DNA of 57,642 bases. Source: an uncultured Verrucomicrobiota bacterium (lineage in GTDB: Bacteria > Verrucomicrobiota > Verrucomicrobiia > Verrucomicrobiales > DEV007). This document shows positions 50,785 through 57,642 of this stretch, one piece after another. Numbering within the stretch: position 1 is the stretch's first letter; every line of letters starts with the position of its first letter. Both the position numbers and the translations under genes were made by a program. Location: contig CACIUL010000015.1 of the NCBI GenBank assembly GCA_902589825.1, positions 1 to 57,642 of the forward strand. Direction: 5' to 3'. The notes under the pieces are model-generated. The model did not search any database, was not told where the DNA came from, and worked only from the letters and a program-made list of their open reading frames with translations.

Positions 50785-52293
50785 CTAATTTCTTCGGCTG
50801 CTCCAGACGAATATGGCAAAGAAAAAGGCGGCTGCGGGTAGAAGAATCACAACGAGGAAAACCAGGTTGCCGTATTTTTCAGCAGGCATGTTGACCCGGA
50901 AGTTGGTGACCCGGGAAGGCATGATGTCAATCCTTTCCTCCCGGTCCAGGGTCCAGTTGATGGCATTCATCACAAACTTTGCATTTGAGCGTGTAGGAAT
51001 GGGGTCAAGTAATGTTGAGTTGCCAACAACCACCATCCTTGAGCTCTTCAGCTTGACCACCGCATCTTCAGAACCGCCTTTCTCAACTGATGCGGCTGTG
51101 TAGATCGGGGCTTTTTTATCGAGGGGATCCAGGGTGGGAACAGGTTCAGTGTGGTTGCGGTCGCCCCAGAATTGCGGGTCGGCTTCCAGCAATGGCCTTG
51201 GCACAATGCTTTTTGCGGCAAGTGCTTCCGTGTCCTGGCTGATACTGATCGGGCACGTTTGTCCACTGAAGGTTGTCAAAGATCCGGCATTGCCTGATGT
51301 AATGGGGGAGCCTGTCAGGTATTTACTTTGCACCGAGTATATTTTCTGTGTGCCTCCTATACCGGTGGTTTGGGAAAAGAGGAGCCTGTAGTCATTGTTT
51401 ACCCTGACCCCGTGCTTTTCCAGAAACGGGTAAAAGTTGGACATTTCCGTTGCGGGGTTGAGAAGCAGAACCAGGCCGGTTGATTTCCGGATATCCTCCC
51501 AGTAAGCAGTAAGAACGGCTACCTCAGATGGTGAAAGGTCTGTTTCCGGGTTAATGAGTATCAGGGCATCGGCATCATGCGGCACGTGCGTAATGTTGCC
51601 CAGCGTCAGTTCGCTGAGTTCGAAGAACTGTCTTTTACTAAGGGCGTAAAGTTCTTCGAGGGCGGTACGTCCGTTAATTTCCTTGAATTTCCCCTTACCG
51701 GCAATCAGATAAACTTTTTTTGGCCGGTGTTCTGTGGCTGCCAGCATGGCCGAGGTGATCGCCGCTTCGCCTGTGAATATCCTGCCGTTATCATCCAGCA
51801 TGTCAGGCTCGGTGATTTTCTTAATCCTGCCATCGACTTCCACAAAGACAGCGTTCTGGTCAATATCCATTTCGTAGCGGTCTGATATTTCCAGCGCCTT
51901 GTTCTTGTCACGGAAAGGATCAAAATCCTCAAAGTTCACCTGAGCGCCCCCCAACCGGTCGTATTCATCCAGCAGAGTCTTTAGCTGGTTTCGTATTTTG
52001 GAGTCACTCTGGAAGGCCATGGTCAGGGTTACCTTGTTATCCAGACGTTCCAGATATGCCTTTGTGTCCTCGGAGATACTGTATTTTTTCGCGGCGCTCA
52101 GGTCCCATCGTTTATGGCCGCCTGGACGCATTGCCAACTGATTGACCATCACAAACAACAGGAATGCGCAAATGCCCTGGACTGTGACATTGACAGCAAT
52201 ATTACTGCGCTTGATAGGCTGATGCGGTGCATCGCCTGACTTGGGGTCATTGTCACCCGTCTGTGATTGCCCTGTCTTTGTTTCGCCGGCCAT
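50785..52293 (-). CDS. GldG-like ABC transporter auxiliary protein
   Basis: 502 aa. A cytoplasmic N-terminus of about 32 residues is followed by one membrane helix (about 34-52), a large periplasmic region and a C-terminal helix (about 478-498). RWDLSAAKKYSISEDTKAYLERLDNKVTLTMAF is the standard opening of the GldG/ABC-transp-aux family. KKVYLIAGKGKFKEI and the DALILINPETDLSPSEVAVLTAYWEDIRKSTGLVLLLNP block fit its sugar-binding-like fold. It starts four bases before the permease gene ends the upstream part of the operon. In Flavobacterium the homologue is needed for gliding; here that link is not assumed. Confidence 0.85.
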   Translation of the reverse strand: MAGETKTGQSQTGDNDPKSGDAPHQPIKRSNIAVNVTVQGICAFLLFVMVNQLAMRPGGHKRWDLSAAKKYSISEDTKAYLERLDNKVTLTMAFQSDSKIRNQLKTLLDEYDRLGGAQVNFEDFDPFRDKNKALEISDRYEMDIDQNAVFVEVDGRIKKITEPDMLDDNGRIFTGEAAITSAMLAATEHRPKKVYLIAGKGKFKEINGRTALEELYALSKRQFFELSELTLGNITHVPHDADALILINPETDLSPSEVAVLTAYWEDIRKSTGLVLLLNPATEMSNFYPFLEKHGVRVNNDYRLLFSQTTGIGGTQKIYSVQSKYLTGSPITSGNAGSLTTFSGQTCPISISQDTEALAAKSIVPRPLLEADPQFWGDRNHTEPVPTLDPLDKKAPIYTAASVEKGGSEDAVVKLKSSRMVVVGNSTLLDPIPTRSNAKFVMNAINWTLDREERIDIMPSRVTNFRVNMPAEKYGNLVFLVVILLPAAAFFFAIFVWSSRRN

Positions 52294-52296
52294 TGG

Positions 52297-53115
52297 TTAC
52301 ACTTTCCATTTCCGGAATTCCAGCACGTGGTAGGTAATGCTGAGTAACAGGACGGAAAAGCTGGTATAGTAAATGATTTGCCGGGTATCGATGAGCCCGT
52401 CAATGAATGCCCTTACGTGTATCTGGGTGGAGAAGTGGGTTACTGTTTCCCGGAACGCATCCGGAACCGAGAGGTTTTGCAGGATGAAGCCAAGCAGAAA
52501 ATGTAACAGGCAGAAGGTAAAGCAAGTCATCGCGGCAACCAGTTGATTTTTGGTCAGGGCAGATGCAAGGCAACCGATTGCAATGTTAAACATACCCACG
52601 AGCAAAATGATTGTGTAACTGCCAGCCAGTGATCCGATTGAGGCGTGGTCATCAGTCGAGTTCATCTGGAAGAGCATGAAGTTAAGCAGGCTCGGCAGCC
52701 AGAGGATGATATAGAAGCAGACAGCAGCAAGGTATTTGGCCAAAAGCAGCTGGATCGTGGTGACCGGGGCGGTCAGCAGGGTTTCAATGGTGCCCAGCTT
52801 TTGTTCCTCGGCAAATAACCGCATGGTGATTACCGGGAAAATAAAGAAGTATGCAAGCCAGAACTGGATGGAGTTAAACGTATATGCTGTCAGTGTGACG
52901 CTGCGTTCCCCTTCGCGCAGATCCGCCAGTGCCGCCGTGAAGGATAGCCCGTTTAGAAGCATCACCAGGGCGAGGACGACCCAAGCAATAGGTGAAAAGA
53001 AAAAAGAACGCAGTTCCTTTCCCAGGAGAACCAGTCCTGTGCCTCCTGCAAGGAACTTCAGCAGGCAAAGGATAATGATGCCCAGCAGAACACAGGCGGT
53101 TATCGTGAAGGCCAT
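52297..53115 (-). CDS. ABC-2 type permease, GldF-like
   Basis: 272 aa with about seven hydrophobic segments. LLGKELRSFFFSPIAWVVLALVMLLNGLSF near the N-terminus and RLFAEEQKLGTIETLLTAPVTTIQLLLAKYLAA are typical of the GldF/NosY-type permeases. It pairs with the ATPase gene 11 bp upstream. Substrate unknown. Confidence 0.88.
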   Translation of the reverse strand: MAFTITACVLLGIIILCLLKFLAGGTGLVLLGKELRSFFFSPIAWVVLALVMLLNGLSFTAALADLREGERSVTLTAYTFNSIQFWLAYFFIFPVITMRLFAEEQKLGTIETLLTAPVTTIQLLLAKYLAAVCFYIILWLPSLLNFMLFQMNSTDDHASIGSLAGSYTIILLVGMFNIAIGCLASALTKNQLVAAMTCFTFCLLHFLLGFILQNLSVPDAFRETVTHFSTQIHVRAFIDGLIDTRQIIYYTSFSVLLLSITYHVLEFRKWKV

Positions 53116-53126
53116 GGCTTGCGGGA

Positions 53127-54068
53127 TTAGTCGGTTGGAGGGGATTGAGTTAACTCGACGAACACGTCTTCCAGCGATGCCCCGTGACTATGAATCTCAC
53201 GCAAAGCCCAATTGTTTTCATTAGCCAGCTTAACAATGTCCTCCCGGACATCTGTCCCGGACTCGGCGCGGACCGTGAACCTTGTCCATTCTTGTTCTGT
53301 GGATTCCTTGATGACCTTCTTCACACGCGGGATTTTTTTAATGGCATTCGCGGCAATGTCTGCGGCGGCATTGATTTCAATACTGATGTGGCCGGCAGTG
53401 CGAAGGTGCTTGATCAGGTTTTTTGGAGTGTCTGCTGCACGAATTTTTCCCCGATCAAGGATAATTACCCGGTCACAGGTCATTTCAACTTCGCTCAGGA
53501 TATGTGTGGAAATCAGAATGGTATGAGACAGTCCCAATTGCTTGATTAACTTGCGAACCCTGCGGATCTGGTTGGGATCAAGCCCATTGGTGGGTTCGTC
53601 TAGGATGAGGAGCTCCGGATTATGAATCAATGCATCGGCCAGTCCCACCCGTTGGCGGTAACCCTTGGATAAGGTCCCGATCATCTTGCTGCGCATTTCG
53701 CTCAGGCCGCAGAGGTCGATTGCCTCAGCAATACCGTTTTTTGCTTCCCTGCCCCTCATGCCCTTTAATAATGCCCGGAAGCGTAAATATTCCTTTACGC
53801 GCATGTCATCATAGAGGGGGACGTTTTCCGGCATGTAGCCAATGCGTTGCTGGGCTTTTAAGGATTCCTTGAAAATATCGTGACCTGCAATCATTGCGCT
53901 CCCCGAGGTCGCGGGCATGTAACCGGTAAGGATCCTGATGGTGGTGGTCTTTCCCGCCCCATTGGGTCCCAGGAACCCGACAATTTCTCCCGGCTCCACA
54001 TTGAAGGAAATGGCATCCACCGCTGTGCGTCCCACGAAGCGCTTGGTAAGGTTGGATACTTTGATCAT
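53127..54068 (-). CDS. ABC transporter ATPase, GldA/CcmA-like
   Basis: 313 aa. Walker A is GPNGAGKTT, the signature LSKGYRQRVGLADAL, Walker B LLILDEPTNGLDP and switch STHILSE. The C-terminal 90 residues form the regulatory ferredoxin-like region often found in this group. It is the first gene of the unit that continues with the GldF-like permease. It is divergent from sucA, with a 177-bp gap that contains AT-rich DNA around 54135-54200. Confidence 0.92.
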   Translation of the reverse strand: MIKVSNLTKRFVGRTAVDAISFNVEPGEIVGFLGPNGAGKTTTIRILTGYMPATSGSAMIAGHDIFKESLKAQQRIGYMPENVPLYDDMRVKEYLRFRALLKGMRGREAKNGIAEAIDLCGLSEMRSKMIGTLSKGYRQRVGLADALIHNPELLILDEPTNGLDPNQIRRVRKLIKQLGLSHTILISTHILSEVEMTCDRVIILDRGKIRAADTPKNLIKHLRTAGHISIEINAAADIAANAIKKIPRVKKVIKESTEQEWTRFTVRAESGTDVREDIVKLANENNWALREIHSHGASLEDVFVELTQSPPTD

Positions 54069-54245
54069 GAAGGAGTTCCGGATGCCTGGTATTTGTTGCC
54101 GGGATGATAATCGGGCTTGGAAGGGTCGTTATTTTAACAGATAACGGCGGATACGCATAAATTTTTTAATAGAGTAAATGCTGGTCTTTTTACTGATCCC
54201 GCCTAGATGTCCTGAAAAGGCAAATTTGAGATTGTCCCCGACAAG

Positions 54246-57014
54246 ATGAATTCCAGTGTTGCTGCGCGATTTAATGCCGATCTCCTTGAGGAGAATTATG
54301 CGCTTTGGCGTGAGGATCCAGGGGCTGTGGATCCTGAGTGGGCAGCCTTCTTTGAGGGTTTTGCGCTCGGAGCCGCGCAGACCAAGGCTGAAAAGCAAAC
54401 ATCCGGTGACCGAACAGCAAATAATGATTCCTTGCGCGTTACACAGGTTAATTCCGCCTTTCGCGCTGGAGTGGTCAGGATGCTCTACAATTACCGCAGC
54501 CTTGGTCATACTGAGGCATGGCTGGATCCCCTGAGCCTGGCTCCCCCGGTTAATCCCTGCCTTGGCTATGAGGAGTTCGGCTTTGCTGAATCTGATTTAC
54601 AGGAGCAGGTGGCAAGCCGTTTTTTTGAGGAAGGCAAGCCAATGAAGCTGGCACAGATGGTTGGTCACCTGCAACAGATCTATTGTGGCAAGATTGGCTT
54701 TGAATTCATGCACATCCAGGACAGCACGATAAGGCACTGGGTTCGCGATCGGGTTGAACAACGACCCCAGGCATGGAGTGCAAGTCTGGAAACCAAGCAG
54801 AAGGTATTGCAATGGTTGATACAGGCAGAAGAATTTGAACAGTTTTTCCACAAGAAATATGTGGCTCAGAAACGATTTGGCCTTGAAGGCGGCGAGTCGG
54901 CTATCGTGGCACTGGAAAGCCTGTTACTGAAGGCAGCGGGGATGGGAGTTGAGGAACTTGTCATGGGAATGGCCCACCGTGGACGGCTGAACGTGTTGGC
55001 AAACTTCCTCAACAAGCCACTTGGTGTTCTCTTTAACGAGTTTGCGGAGAATTATGTTCCTGAACTTGCCGGGGGAGACGGGGATGTGAAATATCATTTG
55101 GGTTATGAGACGACCAGGAGGGTGGGTGATCATGAAGTTAATATTCTGCTCGCCCCGAACCCGAGCCACCTGGAGGCGGTTAACCCTATTGTGGAGGGCA
55201 TGGCTCGGGCCAGGCAACGCCTTATTGCCGACACTGAGGAGCGCGCCAGGGTTTTACCGGTGTTATTGCACGGTGATGCGGCTTTTGCCGGGCAGGGATC
55301 AGTGGCTGAAGTCCTGAATTTTTCTCAACTACCCGGGTATCGCACCGGAGGCACTCTTCATCTGGTGATTAACAACCAGATAGGCTTTACCACGAGGCCT
55401 GAGGATGCGCGTTCATCGGCATATTGCACTGATATTGCCAAGATGATTGAGGCTCCTATTTTCCACGTCAATGGTGATGCGCCGCTGGAGGTTGCCCAAG
55501 TTTGTGAACTGGCGCTTGAATTCAGGCAGAAATTCGCCCGTGATGTGGTGATTGACCTGGTCTGTTATCGACGTCACGGGCACAATGAGGCTGATGAGCC
55601 TGCGTTCACGCAACCACGCATTTACCGCGCAATCAGCAATAAGAAATCAACTGCCACTCTTTTCAAGGAACGCCTCATTGAAGAGCGGGATATGGGAGAG
55701 GAAGAAATTTCGCAAGTCGAGAATGTATGTCGTTCCAGGCTGGAAAGCGAATATGTAAGCCTGAAGAATAATCAGGGTAAGCTGTCAGGTAAATTTGCCG
55801 GTGCGGTGGCTGAGGTTCAGCCTGACTATTCCTATGCGAGTGTGCAGACCGGGCTGAGCCCGGAAAAGTTGCGCGAACTTGGCGAAAGCCTGACAAGGAT
55901 CCCGGAGAATTTTTCGCTGAATAAGAAGCTGGAGAAGCTTTTCCTGGCAAGGCGGGTTCGGGCCACATCTGAAGGAGGACCATATGACTGGGCCCATGCC
56001 GAGGCTTTGGCATTCGGTTCATTGCTTGATGAGGGAAATCCCGTGAGGCTTTCCGGGCAGGACGTGAGAAGGGGGACCTTCAGTCATCGGCATGCTGTTT
56101 TTTATGATACCGAGACGCGTGAGCGGTATACACCCCTGAAAAATTTGAGAGATGGACAGGCAAGCTTTTGTGCCTATAACAGCCTTCTTTCCGAGGCCGG
56201 TGTGCTGGGCTTTGATTATGGTTACAACCTGATAGTGCCAAACATGCTTATTTGCTGGGAAGCTCAGTTTGGTGATTTTGCCAATGGTGCACAGGTTATC
56301 ATCGATCAGTTTATCAGTTCGGCTGAGTCAAAGTGGGGCAGGCCATCCAACATCGTGATGTTATTACCGCATGGTTACGAGGGGCAGGGACCGGAACATT
56401 CCAGCGCCCGCCTTGAACGTTTCCTGCAGATGTGTGCAGGTGGCAATATCCAGGTGTGCAACCTGACAGAGCCGGCACAGTATTTCCATGTGTTGCGCAG
56501 GCAGATTGTCAGGCCGCTGCGCAAGCCGTTGATCCTGATGTCCCCGAAAAGTTTGCTGCGCCATCCCGAATGCGTTTCCTATGAGCCGGACTTTACCGGC
56601 GAGACCCATTTCAAGGAAATCGTGGATGATGACCATCTCATCTCGGGACCTGAACGGGTGACGAGGCTTATTTTCTGTTCGGGAAAGGTTTACTATGATC
56701 TCTTGAGGTTCCGGAATGAAAATCAATTGCGCCATACGGCGCTCATAAGGATCGAGCAGCTCTACCCCTTTCACTGGGATATGTTGCGGGAAATTGTTTC
56801 GAGGTATCCGGGGGCACACAAGAAGTGGGTCTGGTGCCAGGAAGAGCCGCTGAACATGGGGGCATGGAGCTACATCAGTTCACGGCTCAATGAGGTGGGT
56901 GGTGTAAAGGTTCGATATGCGGGTCGGGAACGGAGTGCGAGTGCAGCGACCGGGGCAAAGGCCATCCATGTTGCAGAGCAGCAACGGTTGGTGGAGAAAG
57001 CTTTCAGTGTGTAA
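54246..57014 (+). CDS. sucA: 2-oxoglutarate dehydrogenase E1 component
   Basis: 922 aa, close to E. coli SucA (933). The N-terminal part has FNADLLEENYALWREDPGAVDPEWAAFFEGF. The TPP-binding core includes GMAHRGRLNVLANFLNKP, NPSHLEAVNPIVEG, HGDAAFAGQGSVAEV, NNQIGFTT and VCYRRHGHNEADEPAFTQP. The C-terminal half has SGQDVRRGTFSHRHAVFYD and LLPHGYEGQGPEHSSARLERFLQ. It decarboxylates 2-oxoglutarate and passes succinyl groups to SucB. No Shine-Dalgarno is seen before the ATG. Confidence 0.97.
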   Translation: MNSSVAARFNADLLEENYALWREDPGAVDPEWAAFFEGFALGAAQTKAEKQTSGDRTANNDSLRVTQVNSAFRAGVVRMLYNYRSLGHTEAWLDPLSLAPPVNPCLGYEEFGFAESDLQEQVASRFFEEGKPMKLAQMVGHLQQIYCGKIGFEFMHIQDSTIRHWVRDRVEQRPQAWSASLETKQKVLQWLIQAEEFEQFFHKKYVAQKRFGLEGGESAIVALESLLLKAAGMGVEELVMGMAHRGRLNVLANFLNKPLGVLFNEFAENYVPELAGGDGDVKYHLGYETTRRVGDHEVNILLAPNPSHLEAVNPIVEGMARARQRLIADTEERARVLPVLLHGDAAFAGQGSVAEVLNFSQLPGYRTGGTLHLVINNQIGFTTRPEDARSSAYCTDIAKMIEAPIFHVNGDAPLEVAQVCELALEFRQKFARDVVIDLVCYRRHGHNEADEPAFTQPRIYRAISNKKSTATLFKERLIEERDMGEEEISQVENVCRSRLESEYVSLKNNQGKLSGKFAGAVAEVQPDYSYASVQTGLSPEKLRELGESLTRIPENFSLNKKLEKLFLARRVRATSEGGPYDWAHAEALAFGSLLDEGNPVRLSGQDVRRGTFSHRHAVFYDTETRERYTPLKNLRDGQASFCAYNSLLSEAGVLGFDYGYNLIVPNMLICWEAQFGDFANGAQVIIDQFISSAESKWGRPSNIVMLLPHGYEGQGPEHSSARLERFLQMCAGGNIQVCNLTEPAQYFHVLRRQIVRPLRKPLILMSPKSLLRHPECVSYEPDFTGETHFKEIVDDDHLISGPERVTRLIFCSGKVYYDLLRFRNENQLRHTALIRIEQLYPFHWDMLREIVSRYPGAHKKWVWCQEEPLNMGAWSYISSRLNEVGGVKVRYAGRERSASAATGAKAIHVAEQQRLVEKAFSV

Positions 57015-57150
57015 CTAGGATTTATCTGGCTGCTTTATCCTGAAGTATTTATCGACAAACCCCATCCGCACTGGCATTTGTGAGTCAAACGTGTTAATGG
57101 GCAATAGTTGTGAGCAATATTTGGTTTGTTACCCGGACAACTGATAGGGC

Positions 57151-57642
57151 ATGAGCGCTGATATTAAAATACCAGCTGTTGGGGAATCGGTGGCCAGTGC
57201 AGTCATTTCGCAATGGCATAAGCAAAGCGGAGCTGCAGTGGCATCAGGGGAACTGTTGCTGACTCTGGAAACTGACAAGATTTCCACAGAGATTACAGCC
57301 GAGTCAGCCGGCATTCTGGAGATCTTGGTCACCGAAGGCCAGGAGGTGGCCATTGGATCCACAGTCGGACGCATTGCCGGCAAGGTCTCGCCCGCAGCTG
57401 ATCCATCCCCGGCAACAGTGACTGGCGAGCCAGCCACACAGCCTGCCCTGATTGAACCAGCGCCGGCGGCACCTGCGGCACAGCCTGAGTTGATGCCGGT
57501 ATTGCCTCCCTCGACGCGCACCCCTGAATCAGGATCAAGGCGCAAAGCCCCGGTTTCCCCGGTCGTGATGCGCCTGGCAAAAGAAAATGGTATTGATCTT
57601 GCCAAGGTTGTTGGGACCGGCAAGCGAGGTGCCATTCTAAAG
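57151..57642 (+). CDS. sucB: Dihydrolipoyl succinyltransferase (E2), 5' part only
   Basis: The first 164 codons, open to the right edge. Residues 1-75 are a lipoyl domain with the lipoylated Lys in ETDKIS. An Ala/Pro-rich linker (about 78-130) follows, then the start of the E3-binding domain (SPVVMRLAKENGIDLAKVVGTGKRG). The catalytic domain lies beyond the window. It is 136 bp after sucA, as in the usual sucAB order; AGGG lies one base before the ATG. Confidence 0.95.
   Translation, partial: MSADIKIPAVGESVASAVISQWHKQSGAAVASGELLLTLETDKISTEITAESAGILEILVTEGQEVAIGSTVGRIAGKVSPAADPSPATVTGEPATQPALIEPAPAAPAAQPELMPVLPPSTRTPESGSRRKAPVSPVVMRLAKENGIDLAKVVGTGKRGAILK

Overview
The window reads as chromosomal core-genome DNA of a Gram-negative, respiring bacterium. 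It encodes lipid A steps (lpxI, lpxB), Kdo synthesis (kdsA), an Lpt export module, a MenG/UbiE methyltransferase and the start of the 2-oxoglutarate dehydrogenase operon. It also carries HPr kinase/phosphorylase, HPr and enzyme I, with no sugar-specific EII in view. That mix, plus EF-hand proteins, a Gld-like ABC/DUF4340 cluster and many starts without Shine-Dalgarno but with A/C-rich leaders, best fits Verrucomicrobiota, probably Opitutia-like. This placement is inferred from family knowledge, not from a search. No insertion sequence, prophage, CRISPR array or rRNA was seen. There are two tRNA genes (Gln-TTG, Leu-CAG).

Layout. 1-2417 (-): an ECF sigma factor, a membrane-anchored protein with LTxxQ-like motifs, and a secreted EF-hand protein cut by the left edge. 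2574-3119 (+): a secreted unknown. 3154-7221 (-): a four-gene sugar-acid operon (2-hydroxyacid dehydrogenase, Ldh2-type reductase, KDG-type kinase, SDR). 7276-11411 (+): a small unknown, an MnmC(o)-like FAD enzyme, an MnmM-like methyltransferase, a BASS transporter and an M19 dipeptidase. 11429-13602 (-): dnaX-ybaB. 13632-17569 (+): lpxI, a Gfo/Idh/MocA dehydrogenase, lpxB and an M28 peptidase. 17582-24100 (-): oppABCDF plus a secreted unknown. 24236-31376 (+): a divergent Yej-type peptide importer whose two permeases carry unusual insertions. 31402-34542 (+): a sulfite-oxidase-like protein, a membrane protein and gpmI. 34645-36775 (+): tRNA-Gln and rpsA. 36863-39259 (-): an ExbD-like lipoprotein and a Tat-exported Gfo/Idh/MocA protein. 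39428-47000 (+): kdsA-lptC-lptA-lptB-hprK-ptsH-ptsI. 47210-47620 (-): a small membrane protein. 47961-48783 (+): tRNA-Leu and menG. 48850-54068 (-): a Gld-like ABC cluster with DUF4340. 54246-end (+): sucA and the 5' part of sucB.

How the parts connect. Envelope work dominates. Lipid A precursors are made by LpxI/LpxB, Kdo by KdsA, and LPS is exported through the LptC/LptA/LptB set. That set runs directly into HprK-HPr-EI, which probably act as a regulatory phosphorelay. Peptide scavenging is represented by two back-to-back importers and several peptidases. The points most worth testing are the pairing of an MnmC(o)-like oxidase with an MnmM-like methyltransferase (a possible mixed tRNA wobble-uridine pathway), the matched insertions in the Yej-type permeases, the two-domain LptA, the ExbD-like lipoprotein, and structured or A/C-rich leaders such as that of rpsA.
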